A DNA stretch of 64,000 nucleotides from an uncultured Acidobacteriota bacterium (GTDB taxonomy: Bacteria > Acidobacteriota > Terriglobia > Bryobacterales > Bryobacteraceae). The notes beneath the pieces are model-generated. The model was not told where the DNA came from, searched no databases, and worked only from the letters and a program-made list of their open reading frames with translations. Shown in pieces: positions 56,992 to 64,000 of the stretch. The position numbers and the translations under genes were made by a program. The DNA is taken from the NCBI GenBank assembly GCA_902826685.1, contig CADEFT010000009.1:124001-188000 (forward strand), written 5' to 3'. Positions within the stretch are counted from its first letter, which is position 1. Each line of letters starts with the position of its first letter.

Positions 56992-58257
56992 CTAGCTTAC
57001 CGGCTCGGTATCCCAACCCCAGCCTGGACGCTCATGCGGACGCGTGTAGATGCCTTCCGGTCCGCGCGTCACTTCGTACTGTTCTTCGAACATTTTGTAC
57101 ACTTCGGGCGGGCCGCCTGGCGCGGGCATGAACAGCTCGGCCCAGGGCGCGTTGACGTGCGAAATGCTGAAATGCGTGGCGCCGTTCAGGCCGCCGCCGT
57201 GTGGAATCACCGGAATGTCGTAAGCCGAGGCCATGGCGGAGATCTTGAGCAGTTCGGTCAATCCACCGCACCACTGGATATCGGGCTGCCAGATGGAGGC
57301 GCCGTTGGCTTCGAGCAGATAGCGGAAGCCATAGCGTCCGTACTCGTGTTCGCCGGTGGCGATACGCGTGGATTTGATACCGGCGTTAAGGCGCCCGAAC
57401 CCGGCGTAGTCGTGCGGCTGCAGCACTTCCTCCATCCAGTAGACGCGATAGGGCTCCATCATCGGGGCGATCTCGACGGTGTAGCGCTCGGTCCACGCCA
57501 TCCAGCAATCGAGCATGATGTCGCCATCGGGTCCAAGCGCCTGGCGGGCGCGCTTGACCAGGTCGACGTTTTTCTTCATGCCGTCGCGGCCGTCGGCGGG
57601 CCCGTGCGGGATCGCCAGTTTCAGACGTTTGTATCCGAATTCGACGTGCTGCTCAATGTCGTTGCCGGTGCAATAGGCCGGCACGCGGTCCCTGACGGCG
57701 CCGCCGATCAGCTTGTACACGGGCATGTTGAGCGATTTGCCGACGATGTCCCACATGGCCATATCGACGCCGCTGATGGCGTTCATGGTGACGCCCATGC
57801 GGCCATAGCTCATCGTCGAGCGCCAGCAGATATCCCAGTTGCGCTCGATGTCGAAGGGATCGCGGCCCATCATGAGCTTGGTGAGATGGCCCATGACGAT
57901 TTCGCCGCCGCCGGGTCCGCCGTTGCCGTAGCCCTTGATGCCTTTGTCGGTGGTGATTTCGACGGTGAAACTCGGCACCTTGCCGGGATCGGCGTTGAAC
58001 AGCGAACGGGTGGCCTTGTATTCGGGGTAGATGGACATGGGGTTGGCCACTTCCACTCCCTGCGTCGACCAGGACCCGGCCGACGGCGTGTAGGCGGGCG
58101 CGGGCCGGCTGGGGCGCATGCGCACCAACCTCATGTTCGTGATTTTGAGCTTGCTCTTTTCCACCTGGAAGGGAAAGAGGACGGGGGCGGCTTCCGCTTT
58201 TTCCTGAAGCATCATTGCGGCAAACGGAGCGGCCTTGATCAGATCTCTGCGTTTCAT
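56992..58257 (-). CDS. L-rhamnonate-dehydratase-like enolase-superfamily protein with Tat-like leader
   Basis: The protein has 421 residues, starting at the ATG giving MKRRDLIKAAPFAAMMLQEK, a twin-arginine-like leader absent from typical cytosolic family members. The closest pattern is L-rhamnonate dehydratase: YKRLKLAIPHGPADGRDGM, MLDCWMAW (Asp metal ligand), YWMEEVLQPHDYAGF (Glu), RIATGEHEYGRYGFRYLLEA (Glu), QPDIQWCGGLTELLKISAMA and VIPHGGGLNGATHFS (His base). It could dehydrate a six-carbon sugar acid. It is 5 bases upstream of the phosphatase gene on the same strand. No other rhamnose-pathway gene is in the window. Confidence 0.85.
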   Translation of the reverse strand: MKRRDLIKAAPFAAMMLQEKAEAAPVLFPFQVEKSKLKITNMRLVRMRPSRPAPAYTPSAGSWSTQGVEVANPMSIYPEYKATRSLFNADPGKVPSFTVEITTDKGIKGYGNGGPGGGEIVMGHLTKLMMGRDPFDIERNWDICWRSTMSYGRMGVTMNAISGVDMAMWDIVGKSLNMPVYKLIGGAVRDRVPAYCTGNDIEQHVEFGYKRLKLAIPHGPADGRDGMKKNVDLVKRARQALGPDGDIMLDCWMAWTERYTVEIAPMMEPYRVYWMEEVLQPHDYAGFGRLNAGIKSTRIATGEHEYGRYGFRYLLEANGASIWQPDIQWCGGLTELLKISAMASAYDIPVIPHGGGLNGATHFSISHVNAPWAELFMPAPGGPPEVYKMFEEQYEVTRGPEGIYTRPHERPGWGWDTEPVS

Positions 58258-58336
58258 GGAGCCTCCTGTTGCAGGACCTTCCAAGCTATTCCCACGCGAG
58301 TGTTCCTGTCAACCTCGATGCGCTAGCCTGAAAGAA

Positions 58337-59290
58337 ATGACAGCGGGCTTCCGGCGTTACGCGTGGTTTTTTGCCGCCTACCTGATCGCGGTCATTCTGT
58401 TTGGTGCGTGGGTGCGCATCAGCGGATCGGGGAACGGATGCGGCAACCACTGGCCGATGTGCAATGGCGAGGTGATGCCGCGGGCACCGGAGACCAAGAC
58501 CATCATCGAATTCACGCACCGGCTCACCAGCGGCGCTTGCGGCATCCTGGGCTTGGTCCTGCTGTGGCGGGCGCGGCGCGCCGGGCGCGCTGTGTTCCAT
58601 GCCGCTCTGGCGACGATGTTCTTCCTCATCGTCGAAAGCCTGATTGGCGCGGTGCTGGTGAAGAAGGAACTGGTAGCGGGGAACGCGTCGCTTTCGCGGG
58701 CGCTGGTGGTGTCACTGCATCTGGCTAACACTATGCTGCTTGTCGCGAGCGCGGCCACGACGGCGTGGTGGGCCGGGGAGCGCGCGGTCGAGCGCGGCCG
58801 GTTGTCCGTGTCCAAGGCGATGATCGCCGTATGCGTGGTGGCGCTGGTGGCCACGAACATGACGGGCGCGGTAACGGCTCTGGGCGACACGCTGTTTCCC
58901 GCCAAGCCGGCGCTCGACGGCGGGCTGATGGCGAAACTCGCCAACGACTTATCGGCCAGCCAGCATTTCCTGGTGCGGCTGCGCGTGATCCATCCGGTGG
59001 TGGCGGTGGTTTCCGCCGCGCTGGTTCTGATGCTGTTCCACGGGCTCTATCGCCAGACGCCTGGTGCGACGCTCGGCAAGCTGCTCGAAGCCGGCCAGGT
59101 CGCCGTTCTCGCGCAGGTGTGCCTGGGGGCGCTGAACGTCGCACTCGCCGCGCCGGGTTGGATGCAGATCGTGCATCTGCTGGCGGCCCAGGTGGTCTGG
59201 GTTTTGATGTGGCTGGTCACGCTTTCGGTTTGGAATCCGGTGGCGCGGACACTGAGCGTGTCGCAGGCGTTACCTGCTTCCGCACGTTAG
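58337..59290 (+). CDS. ctaA: Heme A synthase (CtaA/COX15 family)
   Basis: The protein has 317 residues with eight predicted membrane helices. The start was placed at the ATG giving MTAGFRRYAWFFAAYLIAVI, since an upstream extension would run over the divergent gene. Family motifs are GAWVRISGSGNGCGNHWPMC (substrate and Cys region), EFTHRLTSGACGI, VSLHLANTMLLV, RVIHPVVAVVSAAL and QIVHLLAAQVVWV, providing the four heme-ligand histidines. It converts heme O to heme A for an aa3-type oxidase, implying aerobic respiration. No oxidase or ctaB gene is adjacent. Confidence 0.92.
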   Translation: MTAGFRRYAWFFAAYLIAVILFGAWVRISGSGNGCGNHWPMCNGEVMPRAPETKTIIEFTHRLTSGACGILGLVLLWRARRAGRAVFHAALATMFFLIVESLIGAVLVKKELVAGNASLSRALVVSLHLANTMLLVASAATTAWWAGERAVERGRLSVSKAMIAVCVVALVATNMTGAVTALGDTLFPAKPALDGGLMAKLANDLSASQHFLVRLRVIHPVVAVVSAALVLMLFHGLYRQTPGATLGKLLEAGQVAVLAQVCLGALNVALAAPGWMQIVHLLAAQVVWVLMWLVTLSVWNPVARTLSVSQALPASAR

Positions 59291-59295
59291 ACGTT

Positions 59296-61011
59296 TCAGA
59301 GCCTCGGCCGGGGCGGCTTGGCGGCCATCCAGGGAAAAACACCCTTGCGCCGGACCTCGCGGCGAAACACCTTATCGCCGGCCGTGACATAAAGCGTTTG
59401 CAGATCCGCACCGCCAAAAACCACATTCGATGGAGCGGCCGCGCCGGGGCGGCTGAGGATGCCCACGGTCTTTCCCGGCGGATCGCAGATCTGGATCCCG
59501 AGGGCGGTTGCCACGTAGAGGAAGCCTTCCGAATCCACCGTCATGCCATCGGCGCCGCTCCGCAGTTGGCCGTATTCGGCTCCGTCGGGTGTCTCCAGAT
59601 GATGAAACGGCACACCGTTGAGGAGCGCGCCGCCGGGCTGCGTCTGGAACGACCAGACCCAGCGGCCCATGCTGTCGGCGACGCTGAGAAAGGCATGGTC
59701 GGGCGAGAAGCGCACACCGTTGGGGAACGGGATGCCTTCGTGCACCACGCGCTTGTTGCGCTGGGCGTCGATAAACCAGATACGGTGATTTTTGGGGTCG
59801 GTGAAATAGATCTCACCACGCGCGTTGACGGCGAGATCGTTCGATTCCACACCCTCGGCAATCGTGGATTCTGTGCCATCCGGGTCATAGGCCACGATGC
59901 GCTTGCGGCCGTTCTGGCAGGCGTACAGGCGGCCATCGGGCCCGAACATAAGTCCGTTGGCTTCGGCGGTGTCCTGCCTGAAAACGGTGACACGGCCGTC
60001 TTTGGCGCCGATCCTGTGGATGCGGCTGTTCGGCACGTCGCTGAAGAAGACGTTGCCTTGCGCATCCACGGCGGGGCCTTCGGTGAACTTGTGGCCTTCG
60101 CTCACCAGTTCCCAATCCTTACCGGGATGAAGCACGTTGTTGGTGAGGAAATGACGTGGGCCGGCGAGCGGCTTGGCGATGGGCGTGGCGTGGTCGCGCC
60201 AGAGCCAGCGCAAAGCCTCGGGCAGAATCGCCGCGCCGTGTTTGCTGTTATGCGCCTCGGTGCCGATGACCAGCTTGCTGTCGTAGCCCGCGTGCGTCAA
60301 CGCCAGATTCAATTCGTAGTTGCTGTAAACATTGACATCGCCGGTGCCATCCTGCAGGAACACGCGCAGAGGCTTGGTCTCCATCTTGCGCACCAGCGAC
60401 GGGTAGATGTGGTCGCCGCGCAAATTGGTAAATCCGCCGATGAAGCTGAGCACGCGGCGGAAGCCATCCGGCCGCTGCCAGGCGGCGTTGAAGGAGCCAT
60501 TGCCGCCGGAGCTGGACCCGCCGATGGCACGATGGTTGGGGTCCGTGGACAGGTTGTATTGCCGGGCCACCTGGGGCAGAATCTCTTCAAGCAGAAAGGT
60601 GGGAAAGCGCGGCCCGATGGCGTCGTACTCATAGCTTCGATTGAACCGGCCCTGCGTGTCCGCCGGGCCGGGCACCACGACGCCGGGATTGATGAAGACG
60701 CCGACGAGGACCGGCAGCTCGCCCTTGTGGATCAGGTTGTCGAGCACGACGGTGGTCTTGAAAGCGCCTGTTTCATTGGCGAACGTGCCGCCATCGAGAA
60801 ACACCATCGTACAGGCGGGCCGCTGCGGGTCGTATTGCGCGGGCACGTAGACCCAATACTCACGCGAGGTACCGGGATAGATCGCGCTGCGATTCCACTC
60901 ATGGCGGGTCACCTTGCCTTGGGGTACGCCCGGCTGACGTTGAGAATCAGGTCCCGGGACGTACTCTTCGGCGAAGGCGAGGCTTGCGATGGAAACGATC
61001 AGGGCGAACAT
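59296..61011 (-). CDS. Secreted esterase fused to SMP-30/gluconolactonase-like propeller
   Basis: The protein has 571 residues with a signal MFALIVSIASLAFAEE. The N-terminal half (about 30-285) is an alpha/beta esterase of the esterase-D/Fes type: REYWVYVPAQYDPQRPA, nucleophile GGSSSGGNGSF, VFLQDGTGDVN and EAHNSKHGAAILPEALRWLW with the catalytic His. The C-terminal half (about 300-560) is an SMP-30-like six-bladed propeller: FTEGPAVDAQGNVFFSD, ANGLMFGPDGRLYAC, SNDLAVNARGEIYFTDPKNH and FPNGVRFSPDHAFLSVAD with typical metal-site residues. The fusion could hydrolyse a sugar ester and then a lactone. Confidence 0.9.
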   Translation of the reverse strand: MFALIVSIASLAFAEEYVPGPDSQRQPGVPQGKVTRHEWNRSAIYPGTSREYWVYVPAQYDPQRPACTMVFLDGGTFANETGAFKTTVVLDNLIHKGELPVLVGVFINPGVVVPGPADTQGRFNRSYEYDAIGPRFPTFLLEEILPQVARQYNLSTDPNHRAIGGSSSGGNGSFNAAWQRPDGFRRVLSFIGGFTNLRGDHIYPSLVRKMETKPLRVFLQDGTGDVNVYSNYELNLALTHAGYDSKLVIGTEAHNSKHGAAILPEALRWLWRDHATPIAKPLAGPRHFLTNNVLHPGKDWELVSEGHKFTEGPAVDAQGNVFFSDVPNSRIHRIGAKDGRVTVFRQDTAEANGLMFGPDGRLYACQNGRKRIVAYDPDGTESTIAEGVESNDLAVNARGEIYFTDPKNHRIWFIDAQRNKRVVHEGIPFPNGVRFSPDHAFLSVADSMGRWVWSFQTQPGGALLNGVPFHHLETPDGAEYGQLRSGADGMTVDSEGFLYVATALGIQICDPPGKTVGILSRPGAAAPSNVVFGGADLQTLYVTAGDKVFRREVRRKGVFPWMAAKPPRPRL

Positions 61012-61029
61012 CCAGCGATTATACAGAGA

Positions 61030-63213
61030 TCAGCGAAGGAAGCCCATGTTCTTCCATCCGCTGGTGGAGGTGGCGTCGTCGGCCTTGACGAAGATGCTCA
61101 CCTGTGAGCCGTAGTTGTTGACGAAGGCGAGCAGGATGCGCCAGGTCATCTGATTCAGCGACTGGCTGGTGCCGATGGAGGCGCCAGCGCCCCACAGGTG
61201 GCAGCGCGAATTTTGAACCGCCCCGGTGGTGCCGAGCGTTACCGGGCCGAGACGTGCCGTGCCCGCATCGTTCCAGAGGTACATCATTTGGGTGGCGCGG
61301 TCGAGTTCGACGGCGCAAACATTGGCGAGACCGGGCGCCGTTCCAAACGCGAGTTGAACCTTCGTGACATCCTGCCACCCGTTGCCGTCGTTCACCGAGA
61401 CGGTGAAGGCGGGGCGGCTGGAAACGCGCGACATGGTGACGGAAACGGGGTTCGGCGCGACGTTGGCGGGGGTCACGGCGCAGCCGGTGGCGATGTTGGT
61501 TTCGTCGGCGGCCGCCGGGCGGAGCCCGAAGACGGGGACGGCGCAGCCGGATTCGATCGCGCCCAGATCCGGCCCGGCGCCCGAGTAGGAATCGTTGAAA
61601 CCCGGCAGACGCGCCGCCACATCGAGAGCCGGGGACAGCGGAGCCAGGCTCATATCCTTTGGCGTTTGCAAATTGCTGAAACTCGCCGGACCCAGCAATC
61701 CGTTGACAAGCGTACTGGCCGTAAGCAGACGGCCGTTCTGCTCGAGTCCGAAGCGCCCGAAAACGCCGGCGAACGTGGCGGCCGTGCCACTGGCGTTCGG
61801 AGGCCGGAAGAAGAACGCGCCATCGGGATAGTAGCCGTTATAGTCGAACGTCACGCGATTGAGCGGAGCGACCCAATCCACCGATTGCCCGCTTGGCTGC
61901 ACCGCCGGGCCAAGGAAGATGTTGTTCATCAGGACGCTGTTGTGATTGGGCAGCGGCGAGCCCATGTTGAGGGCGCGTTCGGGCGAGGCGAAGGTGTTGT
62001 GAAAGACCACTACACCGCTCGGATCCTGCGAAGGCGTGGTGGCGCGGCTGTGGAATTTCATCGGCTCATAGGCGATGTTATAGCCGGCGTTGCGATAGAT
62101 GTAGACGGGTCCGCCGAAAACCGGCTGGACGCTCACCGCCGTGTAGACGTTGGTGAGGCGGTTGCGGAAGACGCGGATGTTGCCTTCGGACTGGTCGGTT
62201 TCAATCGCGTCGTCGTAGCAGTAAGGAATCTCGTTGCCATAGATGTCGATGGAACGGTTGCCGGGCGTGCCCATGGTGATGCAGTTGGCGAAACCGGAGA
62301 TATGGTTGTGCGCGACGGCGTGGCCCTGGCCGAACAGCGAAAGGGCGAAGCTGCCATTGGCGCCGTTATCGGTGGAATAGATGCGCGGAAACTGCACGCG
62401 GCCTGTGAACATGTTGTCGGCGTAATAGAAGTCGCGCTGCGTGCCGCGGCCGTTGATGCCGTTTTCGACGTCGCGGACGATGAGCCGCCGCGCCGTGTTG
62501 CGCTGCGCCGTCGACCCCTGAAAACGCACGGCCTGGTAGGCGTTCTGGATGGTGAGCGATTCGAGCGTGATAAAGCTGCCGTAGATTTCAAGGACGTTGC
62601 AATCGGTGCAATTGCCGCCATCGAGAATGACGGTGCTTTGCGCGACGCCGCGGATCACGATAGGATTGGCGGCGTTGCCGCTGGCGTACATTTCGGCGTT
62701 CTGAATGGAATAGGTTCCCGCTTGCAGCGTGATCACGTCGCCCGGCTGGGCGCTCAACAGAGCGGCGCGGAACGCGGCCGCGTCGGCGACCGGCACAAGC
62801 CTTGGATTGGCCGGGCCGACGGGAACGCCGCGTGTCGACGCCGTCGCCGTCAGCGTGTTGTCAAACCCATCCGGATCCTGCACGCGGACCTGCACTTCAT
62901 AGCTGGTGGCCGGTTTGAGATCGAGCAGGCTGCCTGCGAACTGTCTGGGCACGGCGCGGCCTGTCACCGTTTCCGGCAGGACGCGGAATAAGGGATAGCC
63001 CGTACGCCAGGCGGATTCGCCAACCGGACGGTATTGAATGGTAGCGGTAGCGTCGCGATCGTCATCGCCGGAATGAAGAAGTTGGAAGCCGAGAGATGTA
63101 AGAGTAGGGGGCTCGGTGATGAGGCTCAACGAGGAAATGGTATTTTGCGCGGCACACGGAAAAGCGCACAGGAATAAGGCGGCCGCGATCGAAAGCCGAT
63201 GAATGAGTGTCAC
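61030..63213 (-). CDS. Secreted right-handed beta-helix protein
   Basis: The protein has 727 residues from a GTG giving VTLIHRLSIAAALFLCAFPC and AAQ, a Sec signal; an ATG at 63255 would add 14 residues before it. A fibronectin-III-like domain (about 28-120; LDLKPATSYEVQVRVQDPDG) leads to a parallel beta-helix (about 145-560; AALLSAQPGDVITLQAGTY, NVLEIYGSFITLESLTIQNA, GNEIPYCYDDAIETDQSEGN). This resembles polysaccharide lyases and carbohydrate-binding helices. The C-terminal 130 residues form a separate beta domain (LGPVTLGTTGAVQNSRCHLW) of a kind I associate with secreted Solibacter proteins. No lyase active site could be assigned. Confidence 0.85.
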   Translation of the reverse strand: MTLIHRLSIAAALFLCAFPCAAQNTISSLSLITEPPTLTSLGFQLLHSGDDDRDATATIQYRPVGESAWRTGYPLFRVLPETVTGRAVPRQFAGSLLDLKPATSYEVQVRVQDPDGFDNTLTATASTRGVPVGPANPRLVPVADAAAFRAALLSAQPGDVITLQAGTYSIQNAEMYASGNAANPIVIRGVAQSTVILDGGNCTDCNVLEIYGSFITLESLTIQNAYQAVRFQGSTAQRNTARRLIVRDVENGINGRGTQRDFYYADNMFTGRVQFPRIYSTDNGANGSFALSLFGQGHAVAHNHISGFANCITMGTPGNRSIDIYGNEIPYCYDDAIETDQSEGNIRVFRNRLTNVYTAVSVQPVFGGPVYIYRNAGYNIAYEPMKFHSRATTPSQDPSGVVVFHNTFASPERALNMGSPLPNHNSVLMNNIFLGPAVQPSGQSVDWVAPLNRVTFDYNGYYPDGAFFFRPPNASGTAATFAGVFGRFGLEQNGRLLTASTLVNGLLGPASFSNLQTPKDMSLAPLSPALDVAARLPGFNDSYSGAGPDLGAIESGCAVPVFGLRPAAADETNIATGCAVTPANVAPNPVSVTMSRVSSRPAFTVSVNDGNGWQDVTKVQLAFGTAPGLANVCAVELDRATQMMYLWNDAGTARLGPVTLGTTGAVQNSRCHLWGAGASIGTSQSLNQMTWRILLAFVNNYGSQVSIFVKADDATSTSGWKNMGFLR

Positions 63214-63255
63214 TTTACCGGCTAATCGGCAGTTTGCTAGCTTTACTTCACACAT

Positions 63256-64000
63256 ATGAACGACGCTTCACGGGCCGAACAGCGTGCCTGGTATTTTTAC
63301 GACTGGGCCAACTCGGCATTCGCCACGACGGTGGCCGCGTTGTTCCTGGGACCCTACCTGACCACGCTGGCAAAGGCGGCGGCCGATGCGCAGGGTTTCG
63401 TTCATCCACTGGGATTGAAAGTGGCCGCCGCGTCGTTGTGGCCTTACGTGGTTTCGCTGAGCGTGTTGTGCCAGGTGGTGCTGCTGCCGGTGTTCGGCGC
63501 GGCCGCCGATTACGGCCGCCGCAAACGCGAGATGTTGGGCGCCGCCGCGTTCACCGGAGCCCTGGCCACCATGGCGATGTTCTTTCTCAAGGGCGACAAC
63601 TACCTGTTGGGGTGCGTGTTGTTTGTGATCGCCAACTCGGCTTTCGGCGCGGGCAACGTGATTTATAACTCTTTCCTGCCGGAGATTGCGGGTCCCGATG
63701 AGCGCGACAACGTTTCATCGCGAGGCTGGGCGTTGGGGTACCTGGGGGGCGGTCTGCTGCTGGTGCTGAACCTTGGGTTGTATTCGAATGCGGAGAGGCT
63801 CGGGCTGACGGAGGGCATGGCGGTGCGGATCAGCCTGGCGTCGGCGGGAATCTGGTGGGCGCTGTTCACGCTGATCCCGCTTTCGAAGCTGCGCAATCGC
63901 GGGCCGCAGAAGCCGGTGCCGGAAGGCTCCACCGCGGTGGCGGCGGCCCTCACCCAATTGGCGGGCACGATCAGGGAAGTCGTCAAGCTGCCGCAGACGC
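63256..64000 (+). CDS. MFS transporter, UMF1/Atg22-like (3' partial)
   Basis: The frame starts at ATG 63256 and is open to the window edge, giving 248 visible residues. The start MNDASRAEQRAWYFYDWANSAFATTV in pattern (YFYDWANSAFA) is the hallmark of the UMF1/Atg22 branch of the major facilitator superfamily. Loop motif FGAAADYGRRKREMLG follows helix 2. About six membrane helices are visible (WPYVVSLSVLCQVVLLPVF, LGYLGGGLLLVLNLGLY). The substrate is unknown. It is divergent from the beta-helix gene across a 42-base gap. Confidence 0.9.
   Translation, partial: MNDASRAEQRAWYFYDWANSAFATTVAALFLGPYLTTLAKAAADAQGFVHPLGLKVAAASLWPYVVSLSVLCQVVLLPVFGAAADYGRRKREMLGAAAFTGALATMAMFFLKGDNYLLGCVLFVIANSAFGAGNVIYNSFLPEIAGPDERDNVSSRGWALGYLGGGLLLVLNLGLYSNAERLGLTEGMAVRISLASAGIWWALFTLIPLSKLRNRGPQKPVPEGSTAVAAALTQLAGTIREVVKLPQT

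Noticed and set aside
58765..61107. Very long plus-strand open frame (780 codons) opposite the esterase/SMP-30 gene, with similar long antisense frames at 49405-51834, 61198-62991 and 29840-31102.
   Set aside because: They run antisense to genes with clear domains, have no recognisable motifs and are rich in Arg/His/Gly/Asp, as expected from the complement of GC-rich coding sequence.

Overview
The window is gene-dense, GC-rich bacterial chromosome with no intergenic gap above about 230 bases. The gene content points to Acidobacteriota, most likely the Bryobacterales/Solibacter group. The evidence is three copies of the DUF1549/DUF1553 + DUF1501 secreted gene pair, a very large Oar-like TonB-dependent receptor with a carboxypeptidase-regulatory N-terminus, many Tat- or Sec-exported enzymes, and a secreted beta-helix protein. 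This assignment rests on family content only; there is no rRNA in the window. No rRNA, tRNA, CRISPR array, insertion sequence or prophage was seen.

Layout. 1-4235: first DUF1549/1553 + DUF1501 pair (5' end outside the window). 4240-10689: a four-gene tetR-adaptor-RND-TolC multidrug efflux operon on the minus strand. 10729-14636: second DUF1549/DUF1501 pair. 14656-16817: anti-sigma-like zinc-finger protein, outer-membrane barrel protein and ECF sigma factor. 16805-23138: exported and metabolic genes (PQQ-type propeller carrying an EF-hand pair, alpha/beta hydrolase, methyltransferase with a C10 tract, membrane dipeptidase, GntR/FCD regulator, VOC protein).

23166-34842 is the most accessory-looking stretch. 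A Gp37/Gp68 (three-Cys) + TcmP pair and an AAA ATPase + TOPRIM/DUF4276-like pair sit on the two sides of leuS. They are followed by the Oar-like receptor, a stand-alone LanC-like protein with a Cys-Cys-Gly zinc motif, and a PIN-domain toxin-antitoxin pair.

34912-39645 is a tightly packed five-gene cluster: a coiled-coil protein, PspA, a substrate-binding protein fused to an OmpA peptidoglycan-binding domain, an ABC permease and an ABC ATPase. It looks like an envelope-stress or envelope-linked transport system and is the best candidate here for an undescribed machine. A NarL-type two-component system (39642-41286) lies between it and a czcCBA-type heavy-metal RND operon (41410-46973).

47168-64000: an ABC exporter, the third DUF1549/DUF1501 pair followed by an M23 peptidase and two small membrane proteins, a PhoD-type phosphatase, an L-rhamnonate-dehydratase-like enolase-superfamily protein with a Tat-like leader, heme A synthase, an esterase/SMP-30 fusion, a beta-helix protein, and the start of a UMF1-type MFS transporter that runs off the right edge.
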